Source: Actinomycetospora sp. TBRC 11914 (GTDB taxonomy: Bacteria; Actinomycetota; Actinomycetes; Mycobacteriales; Pseudonocardiaceae). Taken from it: 64,000 nt of DNA. Below are positions 24,229 to 32,472 of this stretch, piece by piece. The position numbers were made by a program, and so were the translations under genes. The notes below the pieces were generated by a model. It was not told where the DNA came from. It made no database searches and saw only the letters and a list, made by a program, of their open reading frames with translations. Each line of letters starts with the position of its first letter. Positions within the stretch are counted from its first letter, which is position 1. Where the stretch lies: the NCBI RefSeq assembly GCF_012933465.1, contig NZ_JABBND010000017.1, forward strand, positions 106,887-170,886, written 5' to 3'.

Positions 24229-25209
24229 ATGGGCGAGACACAGGTGGAGCCGGCGGTCCGGGGCGGTGCGGCCACCGTCGTCGTCGGGCAGCGGATCCGG
24301 CCCGGCCACCACGAGCAGTACCGCCGGTGGCAGGACGGCCTCACCGCCGCGGCCGCGGCGTTCCCCGGGTACCTCGGCACCGACGAGACACCCGCGGACC
24401 GCGACGGCGACGCGACGGTCGTGTACCGGTTCGACGCCGTCGAGCACCTGCGGGGATGGCTGGACAGCCCGGTGCGCCGGCGGCTCGTCGAGCAGGGCGC
24501 GTCCCTGTTCGACGAGCCGCCCACCCAGCAGGTCCTCGTCGCGGACGGGGAGGCGGCGCGGCCGGCCACGGTCGTCGTCTCACACACCGTCGCGCCCCGC
24601 GAGGAGGCGGCGTTCCTGGCGTGGCAGGACCGGATGACCGTGGCCGAGAGCCGGTCGCCGGGGTTCCTCGGCTCGGAGCTCTTCCGGCCGGTGCCGGGGG
24701 TGCAGGACGACTGGACCGCGGTCTACCGGTTCGCCTCGGCGGCGGACCTCGAGGCGTGGCTCGCCTCCGACGAGCGGCGGGCCCTCCTGGACGAGGGCTC
24801 ACGCTTCCGGGACTTCCGGCTCCGGACGGTCGCGGGGGCGTTCGGCAGCTGGATCCCGGGGTCGGGCCGGGGAGGCGCGTCCGACGGCCCGCCGTCGTGG
24901 AAGACCGCCCTGTCGGTGCTCGTCGGCCTCTACCCGACGGTCGTGCTGCTCACCCTCGCGCTCAGCGCGGTGTGGCCGTCCGGGCCGCTGTGGGCCGCCC
25001 TGCTGGTCGGCAACGTCGCGTCGGTCGCGCTGCTCACGTGGGTCGTGATGCCCGTGGTGACCCGCGCGCTCGCGCCGTGGCTCACGCCGCGCCCCGACGC
25101 TCCCCAGCCGCGCACCGACGTCATCGGGACGGTCGCCTCGCTGGCGTTCCTCACCGGGGCGGCGGTCGTCTTCTGGCTCCTCACCGTCCAGATCTGGAGC
25201 CTGCCGTGA
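24229..25209 (+). CDS. Tandem antibiotic biosynthesis monooxygenase (ABM) domains fused to membrane helices
   Basis: A 326-aa protein with two ABM-type ferredoxin-like domains. The first (about 16-95) has VVVGQRIRPGHHEQYRRWQD and FPGYLGTDE. The second (about 110-195) has VVVSHTVAPREEAAFLAWQD and SPGFLGSELFRP. Three hydrophobic helices follow: TALSVLVGLYPTVVLLTLAL, LLVGNVASVALLTWVVMPVV and VASLAFLTGAAVVFWLLTVQ. ABM domains are usually small cofactor-free oxygenases or signal-like domains; membrane-tethered tandem forms are known as unassigned actinobacterial proteins. ATG at 24229 is preceded by GAGAGGGGG. The stop overlaps the GTG of the FAD oxidase, so both are made together, suggesting a membrane-bound oxidation pair. 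Confidence 0.85.
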   Translation: MGETQVEPAVRGGAATVVVGQRIRPGHHEQYRRWQDGLTAAAAAFPGYLGTDETPADRDGDATVVYRFDAVEHLRGWLDSPVRRRLVEQGASLFDEPPTQQVLVADGEAARPATVVVSHTVAPREEAAFLAWQDRMTVAESRSPGFLGSELFRPVPGVQDDWTAVYRFASAADLEAWLASDERRALLDEGSRFRDFRLRTVAGAFGSWIPGSGRGGASDGPPSWKTALSVLVGLYPTVVLLTLALSAVWPSGPLWAALLVGNVASVALLTWVVMPVVTRALAPWLTPRPDAPQPRTDVIGTVASLAFLTGAAVVFWLLTVQIWSLP

Positions 25210-26609
25210 CCGCCGTCGACGTCGCCGACGACCTCGGCGCGGCCTCGGGCGTCCCGGTGCTGACGCCGGGCACGCCCGGCTACGAGGACACGCTGGCGCG
25301 CATCTTCTTCCCGGCCGCCGCGCGCCGGCGGCCCCGCGGCGTCGTCGCCCCCCGGACCGTCGAGGAGGTGGCGGCGGTGCTGGCGGCCGCGACCGCGACG
25401 GGCACCCGGGTCACGGTGCGCGGCGGGGGCCTGAGCTCGAACTGCGTCGCCGACGACGCGGTCGTCCTCGACCTCTCGGCGCACCTCGGCGGGGCCCGTC
25501 CCGACGGCGGGCGCGTCGTCGTCGGCGGCGGGGCGCGGGTCTCGACGATGCTCGACGCGCTCGCGCCCGCCGGGCGCGCGGTGCCCGTCGGCATCGTCGG
25601 GCACGCGGGCTTCGGCCTGGTGACCCGAGGCGGCGTCGGCTACCTCACGCGGTCGCTGGGGCTCACCCTCGACCACCTCGTCGAGGTCGAGCTGGTGCTC
25701 CCGTCCGGCGAGGTCGTGCGCCTCTCCGACGCGAGCACGGGCGAGGCCGCGGAGCTGTGGTGGGCGGTCCGGGGCGCCGCCCCCGCCGTCGGGGTGGTCA
25801 CCTCCGCGGTGCTGCGCACCCACGAGGTCGGTCCGGTGTGGGTCGACCGGGCGGTGGTGGGCCTGGACGCGCTCGCCACCTACGTCCGGGTGGCGCCCGA
25901 GCTCGGGCGCGACACCTCGATGGGCGCGGTCCTCGGGTGGAGCGACCTCATGCCCGACGAGCCCGTCCTGTTCCTGTACACCGCGTGTGCGGGCGGGAGC
26001 GGGATCGCCCGGGCCCGGGCGGCCACCGACGCGGTCGTCGCCGCCGCGGCCTCCCCGCCCCGGTACCGGGCCGAGACGACCGGCCGCTACCTGGCTGGGC
26101 TGCCCGAGTTCGCCCTGCCCGGGGCGGCCGGCGCCGAGCCCGACCCGATCCGGCTTCCCCGCCCCGGGGACGGCCCGCGCGGGTCCTTCTTCGGGAAGTC
26201 GGTGTTCACCGGGCCGACCCTCGACGCGGCACTCGCGGACGCCCTGGCCGACCGCATCCGGGCGGCGCCCACGCGGGCGTGCCGCATCGACCTCCAGCAC
26301 ACCGGCGGTGCCCTGGCCGACGTCGCCGACTCGGCCACCGCCTTCCGCGGCCGCCGCGCGGAGTGGAACATCCCGCTCAACGCGATCTGGACCGACCCCG
26401 CCGACGACGAGGCCTGCCTCGCCTGGGCCCGGTCGACGCTCGCGGTGCTGCGCCCGCACACCCTGGGCGTCTACAGCGTCGAGCTGCGGCCGGGGTTCCC
26501 CGAGACCGACGCCGAGATCGGCGAGGCCTACGGCGGGCACCTGCCGCGATTGCGGGCCCTCCGTCGGCGGCACGACCCCGCGGGCGTGCTCGGGGTCCTC
26601 GATCTCTGA
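25206..26609 (+). CDS. FAD-linked oxidase (PCMH/BBE-like)
   Basis: A 467-aa flavoprotein of the vanillyl-alcohol-oxidase/berberine-bridge superfamily. The FAD-binding PCMH region is RGVVAPRTVEEVAAVLAAAT, TRVTVRGGGLSSNCVADDAV and GFGLVTRGGVGYLTRSLGLT. The residue that usually carries the 8-alpha-histidyl flavin bond (RSGGHS in BBE enzymes) is Leu here (RGGGLSSN), and the second-site Cys is also missing, so FAD is probably non-covalent. The C-terminal substrate domain ends with a short BBE-like segment (EAYGGHLPRLRALRRRHDPA). GTG at 25206 overlaps the previous stop (GTGA). Substrate unknown. Coupling to the ABM membrane protein is the main clue. Confidence 0.85.
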   Translation: MTAVDVADDLGAASGVPVLTPGTPGYEDTLARIFFPAAARRRPRGVVAPRTVEEVAAVLAAATATGTRVTVRGGGLSSNCVADDAVVLDLSAHLGGARPDGGRVVVGGGARVSTMLDALAPAGRAVPVGIVGHAGFGLVTRGGVGYLTRSLGLTLDHLVEVELVLPSGEVVRLSDASTGEAAELWWAVRGAAPAVGVVTSAVLRTHEVGPVWVDRAVVGLDALATYVRVAPELGRDTSMGAVLGWSDLMPDEPVLFLYTACAGGSGIARARAATDAVVAAAASPPRYRAETTGRYLAGLPEFALPGAAGAEPDPIRLPRPGDGPRGSFFGKSVFTGPTLDAALADALADRIRAAPTRACRIDLQHTGGALADVADSATAFRGRRAEWNIPLNAIWTDPADDEACLAWARSTLAVLRPHTLGVYSVELRPGFPETDAEIGEAYGGHLPRLRALRRRHDPAGVLGVLDL

Positions 26610-26650
26610 CGGTCCTGGGTTCCGGGGCTGCGCTGCGCCAGGATCACCGC

Positions 26651-27190
26651 GTGACCATGGGGCGCCTCCTGCGACACCCGATCCACGCCGCCGTCGCGAC
26701 CCGCGACGACCTCGAGCCGCTGCGGGCCGACAACCGCATGTCGGCCTACGTCTACGGCGACATCCTCGTGCTGGCCGCGACGGCGGGGGTCGACGACACC
26801 GCGATCCGCTCCGGCGAGGCGTTGCTGGTGGTGGTCGGCACGATCGTCTCCACCTACGTCGCGCACGTGGTCGCCGACGTCGTCGGGGCGGTGTTCGGCG
26901 GGCGCGAGGTGTGGCCGGCGCTGCGGCACGAGCTGCGCGACTCGGTGCCGATCGTGAGCGCCGGCGTCCCGCCGGTGGTCCTCTTCGGCGCGGCGATGCT
27001 GGGGTGGCCGTCCCCGGAGTGGGCGCAGGCGGTCGCGTCGGGGCTGCTGGTGGCGCGCCTCGCCACGATCGGCGTCGTCTACCACCACCTCAAGGCGCCC
27101 ATCGGGTGGGCCCGCGCGGTCTGGTTCGGCCTGGCCGTCGCGGGAGTCGCGGCGGTCGCCGTCGCGGTCAAGCTCGTGCTGACGCATTGA
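26651..27190 (+). CDS. Small integral membrane protein, VIT-like/unknown
   Basis: A 179-aa hydrophobic protein with about four membrane helices: YVYGDILVLAATAG, VVVGTIVSTYVAHVVADVVG, SVPIVSAGVPPVVLFGAAML and WFGLAVAGVAAVAVAVKLVL. The N-terminal part (HAAVATRDDLEPLRADNRMS) is cytosolic. It resembles small unassigned actinobacterial membrane proteins. No transport or catalytic motif can be named. GTG at 26651 is preferred because AGGA lies eight bases before it; ATG at 26657 is an alternative. It stands alone 41 bp after the FAD oxidase, in the same direction. Confidence 0.7.
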   Translation: MTMGRLLRHPIHAAVATRDDLEPLRADNRMSAYVYGDILVLAATAGVDDTAIRSGEALLVVVGTIVSTYVAHVVADVVGAVFGGREVWPALRHELRDSVPIVSAGVPPVVLFGAAMLGWPSPEWAQAVASGLLVARLATIGVVYHHLKAPIGWARAVWFGLAVAGVAAVAVAVKLVLTH

Positions 27191-27373
27191 GAGCGGTAAA
27201 GAACGCCTGCGCAAAGTTCTGCCCACGGACGATCGTGTCGACCGGTCGGCGATGCTCACCCGTTTCGGGTAACTTCCACAGCCGGCGCTCAGGTACGTAA
27301 CGATGAATCTCGCCCCGACGCTCATGAGGTCACGAACGCGATCTGCGTTCACGGTCTCGAGGGGGAGCTCACC
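27191..27373 (+). promoter_or_regulatory. Upstream region of the Pro/His-rich secreted protein gene
   Basis: A 183-bp interval distinctly less GC-rich than its surroundings, with ACCCGTTTCGGGT (a 5-bp-arm hairpin) near 27257-27271 and AGGTACGTAACGATGA near 27292-27307. It must hold the promoter and a leader. No known riboswitch or regulator box could be identified. GGGGGAG at 27360-27366 is the ribosome site for the ATG at 27374. Confidence 0.4.
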
Positions 27374-27856
27374 ATGGTCCACGCCAATCTCCGACGCGCA
27401 GGTGTCGTCGGCGCCATGACACTCGCGGGGGTCGGTGTCGCGGCGGGTTCGGCATTCGCGGCGCCGTCGATTCCGGGCCTGCCGTCACTGCCCGGCGATC
27501 TGCCGATCCTCGGGGGCAACCAGACGCCGCCGAAGAACCAGGCCCCGCCGAAGAACCAGACGCCGCCCAAGCACCAGACGCCGCCCAAGCACCAGACGCC
27601 GCCCAAGCACCAGACGCCGCCGAAGAACCACGGCCCGTCGGGCACCCACGGGTCGCCGTCGCACTCGGTGCCGCGGACCCCGATCCACGACATCGACTGG
27701 CACCACACCGCGCCGAAGCCCAAGCACTGCCCGCCCCCGCCGCCGAAGCACTGCGCGCCGGTCCACCACCACCACCACCACCGGCACTGCCCGCCGCCGC
27801 CGCCGCCGCACCACCACCACCACAAGCACCACCACCACGGCGAGCAGCACCACTAG
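27374..27856 (+). CDS. Secreted proline/histidine-rich repeat protein
   Basis: A 160-aa exported protein of no recognised family. Residues 1-29 form a Sec signal peptide (basic start, VVGAMTLAGVGVAAG, AFA cleavage site). Residues 50-85 are six tandem hexapeptides QTPPKN/QAPPKN/QTPPKH, encoded by 18-bp DNA repeats. From 86 on it is dominated by His and Pro: runs of 4-6 His, poly-Pro stretches and three Cys each directly after a His (KHC, KHC, RHC). About 30 His in 160 residues strongly suggests binding of Zn, Ni, Cu or haem outside the cell; this is an inference. The stop codon overlaps the palindromic element. No metal transporter is adjacent, but feoABC lies 18 kb away. Confidence 0.8.
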   Translation: MVHANLRRAGVVGAMTLAGVGVAAGSAFAAPSIPGLPSLPGDLPILGGNQTPPKNQAPPKNQTPPKHQTPPKHQTPPKHQTPPKNHGPSGTHGSPSHSVPRTPIHDIDWHHTAPKPKHCPPPPPKHCAPVHHHHHHRHCPPPPPPHHHHHKHHHHGEQHH

Positions 27857-27928
27857 GTGCGCTTCGCGCCCGTGAGCAGAAAGTGTCGGTATACCGACAC
27901 TTTCTGCTCACGAGGCCGCAGGCCACCT
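27855..27928. repeat. Dispersed palindromic element, copy 2
   Basis: 27871-27912 is a perfect 42-bp palindrome (left arm CGTGAGCAGAAAGTGTCGGT). It is framed by AGGTG (27855-27859) and CACCT (27924-27928), with shoulder mini-palindromes GCGCTTCGCGC and GGCCGCAGGCC. Compared with copy 1 at 3182-3254 it is inverted, and one base pair of the stem is changed on both arms (TAAGTG/CACTTA becomes AAAGTG/CACTTT). It overlaps the TAG stop codons of both convergent genes. Confidence 0.85.
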
Positions 27929-29180
27929 AGAGGAAACCGAACAGCTGACCGGCCACCCGGCGGATCTGGATTTCCTCGGTCCCCTCGGTGATGCGGTAGC
28001 GCCGGTGGTGGCGGTAGATGTGCTCGAACGGTTCGTGGCGGCTGTAGCCGAGCCCGCCGTGGATCTGCATCGCGCGGTCGGCCGCGTCGCACACCAATCG
28101 GTTGGCGCGGTAGTTGCACATCGACACGCGGTGCCCGATCGACACCGCGGCCTCGCCCCGGGCGTGGATGTCGTCGAGCTGCGAGGCCGTCTTGTGGATC
28201 AGGGTCCGCAGCATCTCGGCCTCGGTGTGCAGTTCGACCAATGGCCACTGCACGGCCTGGCGTGTCGCCAGCGGCCGCCCGAACGTGGCGTGCTCCCGGG
28301 CGCGGACCGCCGACCGGTCGATGCAGTACTGCGCCGCCCCCACCCCGGAGGCGGCCTGCCGGATGCGGTTCTCGTGGACGAAGGTCTGCGCGACGTCGAG
28401 GGCCTCGCCCTCGGCGCCGAACACCGCGTCGTCGGGGACGCGGACGTCGCGCAGCACGACCTCGGCGTGGTCGGTCGGCATGTTGAACGTCCACCAGTAG
28501 AACGGCACCTCGAAGCCGGGCGCGTCGGTCGGCACGAGGAACGCGGTCAGGCCCTTCGCCGAGCCCGGCTCCCCGGAGGTCCGCGCGAACACCAGGTCGT
28601 GCGAGGCGGTGTGGATCCCGGTGTTCCAGCGCTTCGCCCCGTTGATCACCCACTCGCCGCCGCGGCGCTCCGCCGTCGTCTCGAGCCAGGTCGCGTCGCT
28701 GCCGTGTCCGGGCTCGGACAGGCCGAACCCCAGGCCCCGCTCGCCGGTGATCAGCGGCTCGACGAACTCCTCGCGCTGCGCGGGCGTGCCGAAGCGGTGC
28801 AGGAGCTGCACGAAGACGAGGTTCCCGACGATCGAGTGCTCGTTCTGCAGGTCGTTGTGCAGCCCCAGCCCGCGGTGCGCGAGGTGCTCGCGGACCGCGG
28901 CCATGCCCAGCTCGGAGCCGTCGCGCCCGCCGAGCCCGGCCGGCAGCGACCACCGGTAGAAGCCCGCCGCGTCGGCGCGCCGGCGGGCCTCGGCGAGCAG
29001 CTCCTCCCACTCCGGTCGGGGCAGGCCGCCGCCCTCGAAGTCGGTGCGCGCCCACTCGCGGCGGTGGTCGAAGAAGCGCCGGTTGTCGTCGGCCTCCTCG
29101 AGCGGGGCGATCTCGGCGTCGATGAACCGGTCGAGGTCGGCGAGCAGGGTGACGACGTCGTCGGGCAGGTCGAAGTCCAC
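27927..29180 (-). CDS. Acyl-CoA dehydrogenase
   Basis: A 417-aa flavoenzyme that forms the alpha-beta double bond of an acyl-CoA. The order is typical: N-terminal helices, GERGLGFGLSEPGHGSDATW (middle domain), GGEWVINGAKRWNTG, then AMQIHGGLGYSRHEPFEHIY and the catalytic-base segment RRYRITEGTEEIQIRRVAGQ (Glu in the EGTEE motif). The His-rich YRHHRRYR and longer N-terminus set it apart from short-chain fatty-acid enzymes, so the substrate may be branched or unusual. GTG at 29180 follows GAGGAG. Last gene of the minus-strand CoA cluster, 8 bp after the ligase. Its stop is the edge of the palindromic element. Confidence 0.93.
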   Translation of the reverse strand: MDFDLPDDVVTLLADLDRFIDAEIAPLEEADDNRRFFDHRREWARTDFEGGGLPRPEWEELLAEARRRADAAGFYRWSLPAGLGGRDGSELGMAAVREHLAHRGLGLHNDLQNEHSIVGNLVFVQLLHRFGTPAQREEFVEPLITGERGLGFGLSEPGHGSDATWLETTAERRGGEWVINGAKRWNTGIHTASHDLVFARTSGEPGSAKGLTAFLVPTDAPGFEVPFYWWTFNMPTDHAEVVLRDVRVPDDAVFGAEGEALDVAQTFVHENRIRQAASGVGAAQYCIDRSAVRAREHATFGRPLATRQAVQWPLVELHTEAEMLRTLIHKTASQLDDIHARGEAAVSIGHRVSMCNYRANRLVCDAADRAMQIHGGLGYSRHEPFEHIYRHHRRYRITEGTEEIQIRRVAGQLFGFL

Positions 29181-29188
29181 GGGGCTCC

Positions 29189-30733
29189 TCAGGCGGTCGG
29201 CGCGGTCGGCGCGGTCAGCTCGGCCCGCAGCACGTGCTTCTGGACCTTCCCGACGGCGGTGCGCGGCAGCTCGGTGCGGAAGACCACCTCGCTCGGCGTG
29301 TTGTAGCCCGCGAGCTCGCGGCGCACGAAGGCCCGCAGCTGGTCGCCCAGCTCGGGACCGGTCCCGACGTCGGGCACCGCGACGACGATCGCGACGACCC
29401 GCTCCTCGTACACCGGGTCCGGCAGCCCGATCACCGCGGCGTCGACGACGGCGGGGTGACCGGCGAGGCAGTCCTCGACCTGCTTCGACCACACGTTCTG
29501 GCCGCCGGAACGGATCATGTCCTTGGTGCGGTCGACGATGGTGAGGAAGCCGTCGGCGTCGGCGACGGCCACGTCGCCGGTGTGCAGCCACCCGCCGGCG
29601 AGGGCCCGGGCGCTGGCCTCCTCATCGCGCCAGTAGCCGCTCATCCGGGGCCCGGTCAGACAGATCTCCCCGGGCTCGCCGGGCGCGACCGGCCTGCCCT
29701 CGGGATCGAGCAGGACGACGTCGACACCGGGCATCGGCCGGCCGATCGAGCCCCAGCGCTCGAAGACGTCCTCGGGCGGGCACCAGGTGACGAACGGGCC
29801 GGCCTCGGTGAGCCCGTAGGTGTGCGCCATCTGGATGCGGCCCTCGCGCGCCCCGAACGCGGCGGCGGTGCGGTCCATGATCCCGCTCGGGTCGTAGGCG
29901 CCGTAGTAGAGCAGGCGGACCGACGAGGTGTCGGTGGCGGCGAAGTCGGGGTGGGTGATGAGCGCGTGCAGCATCGTCGGGACCCCGAGCACCACCGACA
30001 CCCGCTCGCGCGCGAGCACCTCCAGGACCCGCCCGGCGTCGAACTCGCGCATGATCACCACGGTCGCCCCCATGAGCAGGAACGGCTTCATGTGGTCCCA
30101 GTTGCCGACGTGGAACGGCGGGAAGTAGTTCGCGAACACGTCCCGCTCGCGGACCCGCATGACGGCGGCCATCGCGACGGCGTCGTCGACGGTCCGGCGG
30201 TGCGCGAGCATCGCGCCCTTCGGCCGGCCCGTGGTGCCCGAGGTGTAGAGGATCATGTGGACGTCGTCCTCGTGCACCGCCGGAGCCGGTCCTGGAACGC
30301 CGTCGTGCAGGAACGCGTCCCACTCCGCCCGGTCGTCCTCCGGGCCGGGCAGCCGCAGCGTCGTCGCCCCGGCCGGCAGGGCCGCGCGGGCCGCGTCGAG
30401 CACCGGCTCGTAGTCGCGCTCGGCGACGAGCAGCGACGGCTCGGCGTCGGTCACCGCGTGGGCGTGCTCGGGCGCGCGGTGCCAGAAGTTGAGCGGGACG
30501 AGGATCGCCCCGAGCGCCGCCGTCGCGAAGTAGAGCTGGACGTACTCGAGGCCGTTCTTGCCCAGCACCGAGACCCGGTCGCCGTGCCCGATGCCGCGGG
30601 CCCGCAGCGCCGCGGCGGTCGCGTCGACCAGGGACTGCAGCTCGGCGTAGGTGATCCGGCGCTCCCCGACGACGAGGGCCGTCGAGTCCGGGCGGGAGCG
30701 GGCGTGGTGGGCGACGAGATCGCTGACCAGCAT
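29189..30733 (-). CDS. Acyl-CoA synthetase (AMP-dependent, FadD-like)
   Basis: A 514-aa ANL-superfamily ligase. The P-loop motif is ILYTSGTTGRPKGAMLAH, followed by HTYGLTEAGPFVTW, the hinge region GGWLHTGDVAVADADGFLTI-VDRTKDMIRSGGQNV and the catalytic lysine in RTAVGKVQKHVLRAEL. It activates a carboxylic acid to the acyl-adenylate and then to acyl-CoA, probably the entry step of the local pathway. ATG at 30733 is preceded by GGGAGG and starts right after the amidohydrolase stop (30736). It resembles the medium-chain/aryl FadD3-like group, but the substrate cannot be read from the sequence. Confidence 0.93.
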   Translation of the reverse strand: MLVSDLVAHHARSRPDSTALVVGERRITYAELQSLVDATAAALRARGIGHGDRVSVLGKNGLEYVQLYFATAALGAILVPLNFWHRAPEHAHAVTDAEPSLLVAERDYEPVLDAARAALPAGATTLRLPGPEDDRAEWDAFLHDGVPGPAPAVHEDDVHMILYTSGTTGRPKGAMLAHRRTVDDAVAMAAVMRVRERDVFANYFPPFHVGNWDHMKPFLLMGATVVIMREFDAGRVLEVLARERVSVVLGVPTMLHALITHPDFAATDTSSVRLLYYGAYDPSGIMDRTAAAFGAREGRIQMAHTYGLTEAGPFVTWCPPEDVFERWGSIGRPMPGVDVVLLDPEGRPVAPGEPGEICLTGPRMSGYWRDEEASARALAGGWLHTGDVAVADADGFLTIVDRTKDMIRSGGQNVWSKQVEDCLAGHPAVVDAAVIGLPDPVYEERVVAIVVAVPDVGTGPELGDQLRAFVRRELAGYNTPSEVVFRTELPRTAVGKVQKHVLRAELTAPTAPTA

Positions 30734-30735
30734 CG

Positions 30736-31659
30736 TCAGTCCCTCCCGAGCAGCCGCAGGGCGTTCTGCCCGAGCCAGCGGTCGGCGACGCCGTCGGGCA
30801 GCGGCAGGTCCCGGACCTCGGCGACGAGGATCGCCGGCGGGATCCCGAGCAGGGTCCAGGTGGACGCGAACAGCACCCGGTCGGCGAGCTGGCGGGCGCC
30901 GAGCGCGAGCAGCGGCTCCCAGCCCGAGCCGGGGCGGGTGAAGGTGCGGGGCCGGTGGGCCGAGAGGTCGACGTAGACGTGCCGGTGGCGCCAGGCGACC
31001 ATCAGCATGTCCTGCACCCAGGGCCAGCCGGCGTGCAGCGCGACCAGCCGCAGGTCCGGGAAGGCCGTGGCGACGGCGTCGACGTGCCGGGGGTGCCCGA
31101 CGTCGTAGGCGGCGTCGAGCGACCAGTTGATCCCGGTGTGCAGCAGCACCGGGACGCCGAGCGCCTCGCAGCGGGCGTAGACGCGCAGCATGCGGGGGTC
31201 GTCGGCGCCGAGGCCCTGCTTGAACGGCGAGACGACGACGCCGTGCAGGCCCAGCCCGGAGACCGCGTGGTCCACCACCCGCGGCGCGTCGGCCTCCCAG
31301 GGGTCGACGCCGGCGAAGCCGAGCACCCGGTCCGGCGCCCGGGCGACGAAGTCGGCGACGACGTCGTTGCCCGCCGTCGGCACCCCGAGCCGCGACCCGA
31401 ACGACTCGGTGTACACCCCGGCCAGCCCGATGCCGCCGTCGTCGAGCATCGCGAAGAACTCGTCCGGCGTCGGAGCACGCTTCTCCGCCGCCTCGCGGGC
31501 CGACTCCCACCGGGCGCCGACCTCGGCGTGCGTGCGGGCGGGCTCCGGACCGCCGCCGAAGTGCTCGGCGTACCCGCGCAGCCGCCCGAGGGTCACCGCC
31601 TCGGACAGGGCGAACGCCTCGGGCTGCGGGACGGCGCCCGCGAGGAGGTCGACGATCAC
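30736..31659 (-). CDS. Amidohydrolase-2-like protein lacking usual metal ligands
   Basis: A 307-aa TIM-barrel protein related to the PF04909 amidohydrolase/decarboxylase family, judged from LGVPVLLHTGINWSLDAAYD, FPDLRLVALHAGWPWVQDML and VYVDLSAHRPRTF. The N-terminal HxH metal motif that normally follows the first strand is absent (VIVDLLAGAVPQPEAF). The late FGSD motif that brings the catalytic Asp reads FASTWTLLGIP. It may therefore be metal-free or use a different site; a hydratase, decarboxylase or non-catalytic role is possible. GTG at 31659 follows GGAGG and overlaps the enoyl-CoA hydratase stop (GTGA). Its place between ligase and hydratase shows it belongs to the CoA pathway. Confidence 0.75.
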   Translation of the reverse strand: MIVDLLAGAVPQPEAFALSEAVTLGRLRGYAEHFGGGPEPARTHAEVGARWESAREAAEKRAPTPDEFFAMLDDGGIGLAGVYTESFGSRLGVPTAGNDVVADFVARAPDRVLGFAGVDPWEADAPRVVDHAVSGLGLHGVVVSPFKQGLGADDPRMLRVYARCEALGVPVLLHTGINWSLDAAYDVGHPRHVDAVATAFPDLRLVALHAGWPWVQDMLMVAWRHRHVYVDLSAHRPRTFTRPGSGWEPLLALGARQLADRVLFASTWTLLGIPPAILVAEVRDLPLPDGVADRWLGQNALRLLGRD

Positions 31660-32459
31660 GGGGTGCCTCCGAGGTCGGTGGTCGCGGGGCGCCGCGAGGT
31701 GAAGGCCGGACGACGGCCGGCGAGGGCGGCGTCGGAGCCCTCGACGAAGTCGGGGCCGCGGAAGGTCGCGAACGCGGCCCGCTGTTCGTGCGCGTCGAAC
31801 GGCCGGGCGCCCACCCCGTCCACGCCGTAGGCGCGGTGGACGCCGGCCTTGGTGAACGGCAGCGCGTACGGGGCGAACGCGGCGTAGCGGGCGGTGGCCC
31901 GCGCGGTCTCGGCCGCGAGGTCCTCGGCGACCGCGGTGACCAGCCCGAGCTCGAGGGCCTCGGCGGCGGGCAGCAGCCGGCCGCCGTAGAGGATCTCCTT
32001 CGCGCGACCCATCCCGACGAGGCGGGCGAGGCGCTGGGCGGGGGAGACGAACCCGACGCGCATCTCGGGCAGCCCGATCCGGGCGGCCGGATCGCAGATC
32101 CGGAAGTCGCAGCACAGCGCCATCTCCGCCCCGTTGCCCACGCACGCCCCGGCGACCACGGCCACCGTCACCAGCGGCAGGTCCTCGAGCTCGGCGAAGA
32201 GGGTGTACTCGGTGGCGAGGTAGTGGCGGTAGGCGTCGTCGTCGAGCGCGGCGAGGTGGGTGAGGTCGGCGCCGCCGGAGAACACGTCGTCGCGGCCGGT
32301 CAGGACGAGCACGCGGACCGCGCGGTCGGCGGCCACCTCGCGGACCCGGTCGAGCAGCGCCTCCAGCGTCTCGGCGTCGAGGACGTTGAGCGGGTGCTCC
32401 CCGACGAAGCGCAGGGTGGCGACGGTGCCGTCGTCGGTCCGTTCCAGGGTCACGCTCAC
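31656..32459 (-). CDS. Enoyl-CoA hydratase/isomerase
   Basis: A 267-aa crotonase-fold enzyme. The oxyanion-hole segment is FSGGADLTHLAALDDD, and both catalytic glutamates of hydratases are present: in CVGNGAEMALCCDFRI and in ARIGLPEMRVGFVSPAQRLA. Most likely it hydrates an enoyl-CoA made by the acyl-CoA dehydrogenase of the same operon. The usual GGTQRL motif is SPAQRL, so a variant activity (isomerase or C-C hydrolase) is possible. GTG at 32459 is preceded by GAGAGGG. It lies 13 bp after the CoA-transferase gene and overlaps the amidohydrolase start by four bases. Confidence 0.9.
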   Translation of the reverse strand: MSVTLERTDDGTVATLRFVGEHPLNVLDAETLEALLDRVREVAADRAVRVLVLTGRDDVFSGGADLTHLAALDDDAYRHYLATEYTLFAELEDLPLVTVAVVAGACVGNGAEMALCCDFRICDPAARIGLPEMRVGFVSPAQRLARLVGMGRAKEILYGGRLLPAAEALELGLVTAVAEDLAAETARATARYAAFAPYALPFTKAGVHRAYGVDGVGARPFDAHEQRAAFATFRGPDFVEGSDAALAGRRPAFTSRRPATTDLGGTP

Positions 32460-32472
32460 CGGCCCTCTCCCG

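Noticed and set aside
27485..27853. Antisense frame to the Pro/His-rich gene
   Set aside because: Poly-Val/Arg product is simply the complement of His/Pro codons; the + frame has a signal peptide and ribosome site.
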